Shown here in pieces: positions 18,410 through 25,445 of a stretch of 64,000 bases of DNA. Below the pieces are notes generated by a model. That model saw nothing but the letters and a program-made list of their open reading frames with translations, was not told where the DNA came from and did not search any database. Each line of letters opens with the position of its first letter. Position 1 is the first letter of the stretch. The position numbers were made by a program, and so were the translations under genes. Source of the DNA: Verrucomicrobiota bacterium (lineage in GTDB: Bacteria; Verrucomicrobiota; Verrucomicrobiia; Opitutales; Opitutaceae); the NCBI GenBank assembly GCA_023428905.1, contig JAEYWP010000032.1, positions 299,210 to 363,209 on the forward strand, in the 5' to 3' direction.

Positions 18410-19366
18410 TCAGAGTTTGCGCAGCGCCCGCATCTTGGCGGAACGGCTGCGCGGGTTGGTCGCGACCTCCTCGTCGGAGGGCACGATCGGTCGGCGGGTC
18501 AGCGGCTCGGCGAATTTCGCGCGGAGCTGCTGGGGGGTGGAATCGTTCGCGTTCTCCGGCTGGCCGCACTGGCGGCGGAAGAACTGTTTGACGATCCGAT
18601 CTTCGAGCGAATGGAAGCTGATGACGCAGAGCACGCCGCCGGAGCGGAGCTTGGCGAAGGCCGCCGGGAGGGCGCGTTCGATCGCGCCGAGCTCGTCGTT
18701 GACGGCGATGCGGATGCCCTGGAAAGCGCGCGTGGCGGGATGAATCTTCATCGTGTGCCGGTCCCGGGCGGGGATGGCGTCGGCGATGACCTGGGCCAGG
18801 CTGGTCGTCCGAGCGAGCGCACCGGTGCCGCGGGCAGCCTGCAGGGCGCGCACCACGCGCCGCCAGTGCTGCTCTTCACCGTACTCGCGCACTGCCCGGA
18901 CGAGCATCTCCTCGCTCGCGGTTTCCAGCCAGACCGACGCGGGAACACCGCTGCGCGTGTCCATCCGCATGTCCGCGGGCGCATCGTGGCGGAAGGAAAA
19001 GCCACGCTCTGCCTCGTCCAGTTGAAAGGAGGAAAGTCCGAGGTCGAAAAGGATGCCGTCGAAGTCACCTTCCGCCAGGTCGCCCAGCCTGCCGAAGTCG
19101 GAGGAGACAAGGCGGAGGCGATTCTCGAACGCCTGCGAAAGGGTGGCAGCGCGGTCCTGCGCGGCCGGGTCGCGATCCAGCGCCAGCACCGAGGTCTCCG
19201 GCGCGGCCGAAAGCAGCGCCCGGGTGTGTCCTCCGCCGCCGAAGGTGGCGTCGAGAAAACGCGCGCCGGCCACGGGCGCGAGCAACGACAGCACCTCGTT
19301 CAAAAGGACGGGCGTGTGCCCCGGGATCATGGGCGGAGCGAGGACATCAGGCGGCGTCGCAGGCAT
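18410..19366 (-). CDS. rsmH: 16S rRNA (cytosine(1402)-N(4))-methyltransferase RsmH
   Basis: SAM-dependent methyltransferase acting on C1402 of 16S rRNA. Key segments are HTPVLLNEVLSLL, the SAM loop FLDATFGGGGHTRALL, DGILFDLGLSSFQLD, RGFSFRHDAPADMRMD and CVISFHSLEDRIVKQFF. The C-terminus has the usual NPRSRSAKMRALRKL. The ATG at 19366, with AAGGA eight bases upstream, gives 318 residues; the ATG at 19330 would remove 12 residues and lacks such a site. It is separated from mraZ by 198 nt, longer than other gaps here. Confidence 0.96.
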   Translation of the reverse strand: MPATPPDVLAPPMIPGHTPVLLNEVLSLLAPVAGARFLDATFGGGGHTRALLSAAPETSVLALDRDPAAQDRAATLSQAFENRLRLVSSDFGRLGDLAEGDFDGILFDLGLSSFQLDEAERGFSFRHDAPADMRMDTRSGVPASVWLETASEEMLVRAVREYGEEQHWRRVVRALQAARGTGALARTTSLAQVIADAIPARDRHTMKIHPATRAFQGIRIAVNDELGAIERALPAAFAKLRSGGVLCVISFHSLEDRIVKQFFRRQCGQPENANDSTPQQLRAKFAEPLTRRPIVPSDEEVATNPRSRSAKMRALRKL

Positions 19367-19564
19367 CCAGGAGGTCCTTCGGGTCGGCGCGGCCGGGGCC
19401 GGAATGGGGAGACGCCGCGACCACCGGATGGAGTATCAACTCCGCACATACGCGGGGCTGCACCCGGACACCCGACCCGCGGACGCGGGAAAGGCGGCGG
19501 TGCCAGAGGGTCGTGACGGTGAAACTCGAAATGCGGGCGGAAGTGCGGGTGGGCGTGCGCATGA

Positions 19565-20017
19565 TCAAATCCCGATGCGGCGCATGAGGTCCCCGAAGTT
19601 CTCTCCGGACGTCCTCTGCTCCACTTTCTCCCACCGGGAGGGGCTGTAGATGCTGAACTTGTTGAGGGAGCCAACGAGGACAGCGTCCTTGTCGATCCCG
19701 GCATGGCGGCGCAGCTCGTCGGTCAGGCTGATGCGGCCCTGCTTGTCGAAGGTGAAGGCGAGCGAGGCCGCGAAAAAACGCGCAAAGGCGTCCTGGGCGT
19801 CGCGATCGGTCAGGGCCTTTTGAGAGGCCTTTTCGTAGAGCTTCTCCACCTCAGCCGGCGGCAGCACCGCCACATAACCATCGGGATGGGGCGTCGCGAG
19901 GAACGTGTCGTTCTCTCCGTGCGCAGACCGCCAGGGCGACGGAATCGTGAGGCGATTCTTGTCGTCCAGCCCGTGCCTGTAGAGGCCGGTATAGAACGGT
20001 TTGCCGAGGTGAGCCAT
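19565..20017 (-). CDS. mraZ: Transcriptional regulator MraZ
   Basis: First gene of the dcw cluster. The 150-residue protein has two AbrB-like MraZ repeats: FYTGLYRHGLDDKNRLTIPS at the N-terminus and FTFDKQGRISLTDELRRHAG in the second half. MraZ binds repeated TGGG boxes ahead of its own gene and represses the cluster in Escherichia coli. Three such boxes lie 21-44 nt upstream here. The ATG at 20017 is chosen because the family N-terminus follows; the open frame upstream runs across the boxes. Confidence 0.96.
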   Translation of the reverse strand: MAHLGKPFYTGLYRHGLDDKNRLTIPSPWRSAHGENDTFLATPHPDGYVAVLPPAEVEKLYEKASQKALTDRDAQDAFARFFAASLAFTFDKQGRISLTDELRRHAGIDKDAVLVGSLNKFSIYSPSRWEKVEQRTSGENFGDLMRRIGI

Positions 20018-20037
20018 GGTGCGGGCAGGGAAGTTGC

Positions 20038-20061
20038 CCCAAAGTGCCCCATTTCGTCCCA
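20038..20061 (-). promoter_or_regulatory. MraZ-box operator: three TGGG repeats at 10-bp spacing
   Basis: On the minus strand TGGGA, TGGGG and TGGGG occur with 5-nt spacers, so each TGGG is exactly 10 bp from the next. They lie 21-44 nt upstream of the mraZ ATG. This is the arrangement described for MraZ binding sites in other bacteria. A TTGACC sequence a little further upstream (20076-20081 on the + strand as ggtcaa) could be a -35 element. The boxes would therefore sit within or just after the promoter. Confidence 0.88.
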
Positions 20062-20382
20062 TTTCACCCCCCAAGGGTCAAGCAAACACCCGGGGGGCAC
20101 CGCTGGTTTTCACAAAAAACTTATTCACACCCGCCACACCGATCGTGGGCACGGTCAAGCCCTTGCCCACGCTGCCTGTATGGCTCTTGGCCCCCGGCAG
20201 GCGGATGCCCAGCGGATGAGGATGCGCTGCGGATTGTGTTGCAGCCGGGGGGCCCCACCCCGCACCTGCAGCTTAAGCCCTCAGTCAGGCCCAAATCGCA
20301 CGCGGCGTGGGGGCGCGCCGCCTGCACCGGAGACGCTGCGACTTGGCCTGCCGTAGGCGCAAGGTACGGCCAGGCGCGTCTC
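20062..20382. other. Intergenic region between mraZ promoter and RES gene
   Basis: No convincing gene is visible. The part next to mraZ should contain the dcw promoter (TTGACC-like -35). Short imperfect inverted repeats occur, such as GTGGGCA...TGCCCAC at about 20146-20171. An imperfect GGCCTGCCG/CGGCCAGGC pair near 20344-20375 could end transcription of the RES gene. Support for either is weak. Confidence 0.4.
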
Positions 20383-21006
20383 TCAGCCGCTCAGCCGCGG
20401 GAAACCGTGGCGGCCGATCGCGGCTGCGAGTTCAAGCGATTGCAGGAGCGGTACGCCGGGCTGGGGAACATCCCACCGCACGCCGGCAAAGGCTTCTTCA
20501 AATAGCGCGAGGCACCAATGGCCAGTGCGGCGGGCTGAGCTGTAAAGTAGACCATCGGGCCGCGACGGGTGCACCCGCAGCGCCCCCGCCCACGCCTGAC
20601 AATTGGCGTACGGCCCCTGGAACGTCCCATCCGGCGCGGAGAGCTCGTGCATCGCCGAGGCGTCCAACGTGTTCACCAGCCGAATCTGCCGCGGGAGGGT
20701 GAGGATCCAGAGCCGCCGCTCGGCCAACTTGGCCGAATCCAGTCGCCGCTCGCGCTCGGGGCGCGTCATCAAGTCGTCCCAAAACACCTCCCAAAACGCC
20801 GTCTCTGGCTCATTGGCCAGGTAAAGCACCCCGGGCGCGCCAGCCTGTGAGAACCGCCGGCCCGCATCCGCGGTGAAATGCACCGGATCGTACGACGCCT
20901 TTCCAATGCGGCACCAGCCCACGTCGATGGATACCGTCTTCAGGGTGAGCGCACGCTGCGCCAGGTCCGCCGGGGGCGGGACCGGTTGGCCTTGGTCCAA
21001 CGCCAT
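20383..21006 (-). CDS. RES-domain toxin-like protein
   Basis: A 207-residue protein with the three residues that name the RES domain: Arg in WCRIGK near the N-terminus, Glu in ANEPETAFWE, and Ser in GLLYSSAR. RES toxins of the Xre/MbcA-RES family consume NAD+. It lies 4 nt after the likely antitoxin gene, in the antitoxin-toxin order usual for these modules. ATG 21006 is chosen for this spacing. The fold assignment rests on motifs and context. Activity on NAD+ is inferred. Confidence 0.8.
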   Translation of the reverse strand: MALDQGQPVPPPADLAQRALTLKTVSIDVGWCRIGKASYDPVHFTADAGRRFSQAGAPGVLYLANEPETAFWEVFWDDLMTRPERERRLDSAKLAERRLWILTLPRQIRLVNTLDASAMHELSAPDGTFQGPYANCQAWAGALRVHPSRPDGLLYSSARRTGHWCLALFEEAFAGVRWDVPQPGVPLLQSLELAAAIGRHGFPRLSG

Positions 21007-21010
21007 GCGC

Positions 21011-21547
21011 CTAGTCCGGGTTGCTCCGGCGCGCAGCGGCGAGGACCTCGCGAACGCCGGCCTCACCCGTTTGTAGCAAGGTCAGGTAGGCATGGCCGTT
21101 GTGGTTTTCCCGCGGCACGGTGAGGAAATCCACCAGACCCCAGCCGTTGTGCCCATACACCTGGATCATTGACGCCACCCACGGCGCGGGCTCCGCCTGC
21201 TGGAATTGCCACAGGGGGAAGCGCCACCCCTTGCCCCGCAGCGCCGGGTAGCAGATCAGCTCCCCCCGGGCCGCCATCTTGCGTATGGTCTCGCCCGATA
21301 CGCCGCGGCGCGCCGCCAGTCCTTCGGTGGTGAGAGCAGGACCCGAACGGTGCTCGATCAACGGTTTCGCCGCCTCGCCCTGGAGATCCGCAATCTCCCA
21401 CTCCGCCAGGGCTTCGGGCGCCGCCGCCAGTTCCTCGCGCGCAATCGCCACTAGCCGGCTGACCGGCAGGTGCACGGAACGCAGCAAGTGGCGAATGGTG
21501 TCCTCCGCCACCCTCAGGCCAGCGTCTCCATGGGTTGTGGTGTGCAT
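21011..21547 (-). CDS. Antitoxin of a RES-type module
   Basis: A 178-residue protein preceding a RES-domain gene by 4 nt. An N-terminal helical part is followed by a helix-turn-helix-like segment (LTTEGLAARRGVSGETIRKMAARGEL in the middle). The end, GWGLVDFLTVPRENHNGHAYL, looks like the toxin-binding region of Xre/MbcA-type antitoxins. It should neutralise the toxin and repress the operon. The ATG at 21547 is preferred because upstream codons lie in AT-rich promoter-like sequence. Family assignment is mainly from partner and length. Confidence 0.7.
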   Translation of the reverse strand: MHTTTHGDAGLRVAEDTIRHLLRSVHLPVSRLVAIAREELAAAPEALAEWEIADLQGEAAKPLIEHRSGPALTTEGLAARRGVSGETIRKMAARGELICYPALRGKGWRFPLWQFQQAEPAPWVASMIQVYGHNGWGLVDFLTVPRENHNGHAYLTLLQTGEAGVREVLAAARRSNPD

Positions 21548-21946
21548 GCTCCGGACGGTACCGAGTTGGCGATAAACGTCAAATTCCAACAAACCAACAG
21601 TAATTTACGAATGATGATTGATGATTCATTATTAGTTGTGTGTAAGTGCTTTAAAGTTCCTAGCCTGAGCCAGAGGTCACCGGCCTACGGTCGCGCCAGC
21701 GAAGATTACGCCCCGCGACCCCAAATCAACCGGCCGGCAGCTTTCTCACCGATCACTGATCACTGGTCATTGGTCATTGGTCATTGGTCATTGGTCATTG
21801 CCATTGTCACCCTCCCGCGCCTCGTCCGTCATTCGATTTTCGTTCCCGGCTCCCCTTCTTCATTCCGCTTTCGGAATTTGTCATCCCGGCGCACCACGCC
21901 GGCTCGTCCTTCGCATTCCGGTGCACCGCGCCGGCTCCTCCTCTCC
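21548..21946 (+). repeat. Composite repeat locus upstream of the nucleotidyltransferase gene
   Basis: This gene-free stretch between divergent genes holds four elements in order. A GATGATTGATGATTC-like AT-rich tract is at about 21609-21636 (module A-like). Five perfect TGGTCAT heptamers are at 21764-21798, inside a wider block 21751-21810 (module B). CGTCCGTCATTCGATTTTCG and CTTCATTCCGCTTTCG tracts lie at about 21820-21880 (module C). A CCGGCG/CGCCGG hairpin is at 21886-21902 (module D), with a 3-mismatch direct copy 32 bp on (21919-21940). The antitoxin promoter probably lies in the AT-rich first 80 bp. Confidence 0.8.
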
Positions 21947-22741
21947 ATGTTTCCCCATCACGCACAAACGCTGACCCGCCTCACCGCTGCTTTTCGGGAC
22001 GATGCCACGGTCCTGGCCGTTCTGCTCGGAGGTTCGATTGCTCACGGGTACGCCCGGCCGGATTCAGATGTGGATATCTCCCTCGTGGTGCGTCCCGAGG
22101 AATTCGCGCGTCGTCAGGCCGCCGGCCTTCTCCACTACAACAACCGGTCCCTCTGCGCCTACGATGGCTACATCGATGGCAAATACATGGACCTCGCCTT
22201 CCTGGAAACGGTCGCTGAACGCGGCAGCGACCCGGCCCGGTATGCCTTTGAGGGAAACCAAGTGCTGTTTTCCCGCCTGCCCGGCCTCGAAGAGGTGCTC
22301 GCCCGTATTGTCCGTTTCCCTACGGAAGAGGCGGCGGCACGGCGCGACCGCTTTGGGGCACAGCTGCTGGCCTGGCGCTGGTACTACAGCGAGGCGCTGC
22401 GTCAGGACAGCGCGTATCTCCGTTTTCTGGCACTGCAGAAAATCGTCCTTTTCAGCACGCGGTTGGTCCTCACCCACAACCAGCTGCTGTTCCCCTTTCA
22501 CAAATGGATGCTGCGTGTCCTCGCCTCCGCCGCCTCCAAACCCACCGGCATGCTCGAAGAAATCCAGACTTTGCTCGCCCCGTCGCCGCCGCGGTGGGAG
22601 CAGGTGGACGCGTATTGCCGCCGCGTCCTGGCCCACGTGGGCCTCGACTTTGCGGCCGCTGACGCGGTCTGGCCCACCCTCTTCATGAAGGATACGGAAC
22701 TGCGCTGGGTGCGGGAATCCGCCACCATCGACGACCTTTAA
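21947..22741 (+). CDS. Nucleotidyltransferase-fold protein
   Basis: A 264-residue protein with the polymerase-beta-like nucleotidyltransferase core. LLGGSIAHGYARPDSDVDISLVV near residues 25-48 gives the GS motif and two of the three metal-binding aspartates. YMDLAFLE about 35 residues later supplies the third. The C-terminal two thirds are helical, with no recognised family. Similar folds modify antibiotics, proteins or tRNA; the substrate here is unknown. The ATG at 21947 follows a repeat locus. The frame extends upstream through the repeats, but that part is not gene-like. Confidence 0.75.
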   Translation: MFPHHAQTLTRLTAAFRDDATVLAVLLGGSIAHGYARPDSDVDISLVVRPEEFARRQAAGLLHYNNRSLCAYDGYIDGKYMDLAFLETVAERGSDPARYAFEGNQVLFSRLPGLEEVLARIVRFPTEEAAARRDRFGAQLLAWRWYYSEALRQDSAYLRFLALQKIVLFSTRLVLTHNQLLFPFHKWMLRVLASAASKPTGMLEEIQTLLAPSPPRWEQVDAYCRRVLAHVGLDFAAADAVWPTLFMKDTELRWVRESATIDDL

Positions 22742-22891
22742 GCGTTCCGCGCCCCCTTCCCTATCCGTGGCGCGCGCGCTGAGCGCTCTTCACGGCCGTT
22801 CATGTGATCTACCAGCTCTAGCCGGTCAGCGCGCGGAGATCAGGTAACGGATTCCTCCAGGTGGCTCGACGCGCCCCGCTGCGGGCTCTCC

Positions 22892-23500
22892 TCACCGCAC
22901 CGTGGGCTCAGCCACCTTCAGCTCCGTCCGGATCGTCAAGCCATCGGCGTAGGCTTTGGCTTTCTTTTCGATGGCCGCCTTCACCTCCTCCGAAGGGACG
23001 CTGCCGCGCAGCACCAGGGCGTCACCCACCCGCTCGATCAACACACGGTCCGCGTGGGCGCGGAGCGTCTTGTCCTCGCGCAGAGCAAGACTGAGCCGGT
23101 CGACCCGGCGTGACGTGGGGGCCGGATCCTGCGGCCTCAACGTATCCACCGGCGGAAGACCGGCCTTGGCGTCCGCCTTCGCCACGTCCGGCCGCGCCTC
23201 GGCGGGAGCCACGGGTGCGACGCCCGTCGAAAAGGTCCCGCCCGGCGCCGCTCCCGGGGTCCACCGGTGCATATACGCCTCGGGCGGCTTGGCCGGGTCG
23301 CGCCCGTGCTCCGCGGCCGCCCGTTCGACCGCCGAGGCCGTGGCTCCGCCCTTGGGCGCCCCCCCCACCGCCGTACCCGCCGGATCCGAACGTTCCGGCG
23401 AACGGTTTTCATCCGCGCCTGCCTCGGCCGCGACAAGCACCAGGCCTGCGATCAGACACCCCGCTGTCCGACCAAGTCCTTTGAGTGAGGTCGTTGTCAT
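22892..23500 (-). CDS. Exported BON-domain-like protein
   Basis: A 202-residue protein with an N-terminal signal peptide (hydrophobic LIAGLVLVAAEAGA). A low-complexity alanine/proline/glycine middle follows. The C-terminal segment of about 65 residues (DKTLRAHADRVLIERVGDALVLRG) resembles a BON domain, found in periplasmic proteins such as OsmY that contact membranes. It is divergent from the LacI-type gene with 173 nt between. No partner is obvious. The BON call is by eye and moderate. Confidence 0.6.
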   Translation of the reverse strand: MTTTSLKGLGRTAGCLIAGLVLVAAEAGADENRSPERSDPAGTAVGGAPKGGATASAVERAAAEHGRDPAKPPEAYMHRWTPGAAPGGTFSTGVAPVAPAEARPDVAKADAKAGLPPVDTLRPQDPAPTSRRVDRLSLALREDKTLRAHADRVLIERVGDALVLRGSVPSEEVKAAIEKKAKAYADGLTIRTELKVAEPTVR

Positions 23501-23673
23501 GCCGCACCCTAAGCCCCACCTTGTCGCCGCGCTATGGGGCGCCCCCCGTGACGCCGCGTCGCCAGATTTCCCGTAGCGACCGCACGACCTTCGGGTACTC
23601 GTCGTCGCCGGATACCTTCCCGCACGGTTTGCCGTTCCCTCGACCGCCCCGACCCGCTATCCCCTACCCTTCC

Positions 23674-25431
23674 ATGAATCTCCAGCAGCTGGCCGAAAAG
23701 CTGGGCCTGGCACGGTCCACCATCTCGCGCGCCCTTCGCGAGGATCCGCGCATCTCACACGAGACGCGGGTGCGGGTGCGGGCCGCCGCGGACGAGATCG
23801 GCTATCGCGAGAACCCCTACATCAGCGTCCTCATGACCCGCGTCCGACGGGGAGGCACCGCCGCCACCTCCCCCGTCATCGCCTACATCAACCCTGAAGC
23901 GCACCGGGGATCCTGGCGGTATTCCCGGCACTGGCACGTGACCTTCCTCGGGGCGGTGGCCCGCGCGCAGGAACTGGGCTTTCAGGTCGAGGAGTTCTGG
24001 CTCGGCGAACCCGGCATGACGCCCGCCCGGATGACCCGGATCCTCCAGGCACGCGGGATCCGGGCCATCCTGCTCGGGCCGGGCCGCGGAGGGGCGGCCC
24101 CGGTGTATTCACCGGAAGGCTTCGCGGTGGTCGCCTGCGACGTCCAGCCGGCTGGCGATACGATCCGGCGCGTTTCCACCGATTACACGGGCAACACCTT
24201 GAAAGCGCTGCGGGCGCTGCAGGCCCAGGGCTACCGGCGCATCGGACTGGCCCTCGAAGACGTCCGCGCCGACTACCTGCTCCACCTTCCCCGGATGGCC
24301 TTCCTCGAATTCGAGGAAGGTCTCTGCCCCGCGGAACGGACGGGCTACTGGATCGGCCCCCCCGGCGACATCGCCGGCCTGGCGCGCTGGCTTCATGCCG
24401 CCCAGCCGGACGCCCTTGTCACGGCAAGCTGGATACCGCAGGGAGCAATTCAACCGCTTGGTCTGCGCATCCCCCAGGACCTGGGAATTGCCCAGCTGGA
24501 CCCGATGTTCTTCCCGTTCATGCACAGCGGAATCGACGGACGCTACGACCAGGTGGGCCGGACCGCCATCGATGTCCTCGTTTCCCAAATACACCGCTCC
24601 GAATTTCACGCCGGAGAACCGGTCCACGTCCTCCGGCCCGGCAGCTGGTGTCCGGGGTTCTCCACCCTGGACCGCCGGGACGCCACGCCACGACGAGGGT
24701 ATGATCCGCTGCAGCGGGAGGTCCTCGCCGCAGCCGCCACGGGCGATGCGGGCCGCTTTGCGGCGGCACGCGCTCCGCTGGTGGAGCAACGGTACGGCGT
24801 ACCATTCGCTTTCGCCTCCACCGCTCAATCCCGCGCCTGGAGGCCGCTCGCGCTCGGGCCGGTCGCGAACAGCCGCTGGGAGGCACCGGTCTGGCCCCCT
24901 CGCTTCACCGCACCGAGTGCACTCCCGCCCCTGGGAACCGGACGCACCTTTCGCGGCGTGCCCTTTGCCTTTGGAGGCGAGGCGGAAGCCTGGGCCCTCT
25001 GCCTGAACCGGTCCGGCGTCCAACCGTCACCTCCCCAACGCAAGCTGAAGGTCGGGCTGGCGGTGCGGGCGGTCTATTTTCTCCATTTTGCCTTCTACGC
25101 CTGGGATGCGCAGGATGGCGGGGAATACCGGCTGCGGTTCGCGAGCGGGCGGGTCGAGCGGCTTCGGCTCAAGCCGTTTTTTCCGCCTACCCAGCCCGCG
25201 GAGCTAGCGGCCTTCCAGGACTCCTGGGCGGCGATGCCACAGTTTGAGTCCGAGTCCACCAAGCCGGTGCTGGTCTCCTCCCCCGACGATCCCTTTGGCA
25301 TGAACCGCTTCGGCTATGTGCTCCAGTGCGTGAATACGGCCCCCGCCGATATCCTCGAAACCATCGAATTTCTCTCCGGGCGAAAGACCGAGACCGCCCT
25401 GATCGTCGCCGGGGTCACCGCGTTGCTCTGA
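23674..25431 (+). CDS. LacI-family transcriptional regulator with extra C-terminal domain
   Basis: A 585-residue regulator. Residues 1-50 are a LacI helix-turn-helix (NLQQLAEKLGLARSTISRAL) and hinge. Residues of about 55-345 form the periplasmic-binding-protein-like sensor (AYINPE..., TDYTGNTLKALRALQAQGYRRIGLA, LGIAQLD). Normal LacI proteins end near 340, but here about 240 residues follow. Their beta-rich, aromatic sequence (YFLHFAFYAWDAQDGGEYRL, FASGRVERL) looks like a carbohydrate-binding or jelly-roll module. The ligand is probably a sugar, by family. It is convergent with the hybrid kinase, with only 14 nt between stops. Confidence 0.85.
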   Translation: MNLQQLAEKLGLARSTISRALREDPRISHETRVRVRAAADEIGYRENPYISVLMTRVRRGGTAATSPVIAYINPEAHRGSWRYSRHWHVTFLGAVARAQELGFQVEEFWLGEPGMTPARMTRILQARGIRAILLGPGRGGAAPVYSPEGFAVVACDVQPAGDTIRRVSTDYTGNTLKALRALQAQGYRRIGLALEDVRADYLLHLPRMAFLEFEEGLCPAERTGYWIGPPGDIAGLARWLHAAQPDALVTASWIPQGAIQPLGLRIPQDLGIAQLDPMFFPFMHSGIDGRYDQVGRTAIDVLVSQIHRSEFHAGEPVHVLRPGSWCPGFSTLDRRDATPRRGYDPLQREVLAAAATGDAGRFAAARAPLVEQRYGVPFAFASTAQSRAWRPLALGPVANSRWEAPVWPPRFTAPSALPPLGTGRTFRGVPFAFGGEAEAWALCLNRSGVQPSPPQRKLKVGLAVRAVYFLHFAFYAWDAQDGGEYRLRFASGRVERLRLKPFFPPTQPAELAAFQDSWAAMPQFESESTKPVLVSSPDDPFGMNRFGYVLQCVNTAPADILETIEFLSGRKTETALIVAGVTALL

Positions 25432-25445
25432 GCAACCGCGTCTCT

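Noticed and set aside
21764..21798. Regular repeats that might be a CRISPR array
   Set aside because: The units are contiguous 7-mers without spacers, and no cas gene is nearby.
21470..21946. Upstream extension of the nucleotidyltransferase gene
   Set aside because: The frame runs through the antitoxin promoter and the repeat locus; family similarity starts after ATG 21947.
24109..25023. Minus-strand frame opposite the LacI-type gene
   Set aside because: It is antisense to a clear regulator and has no domain or start signal.
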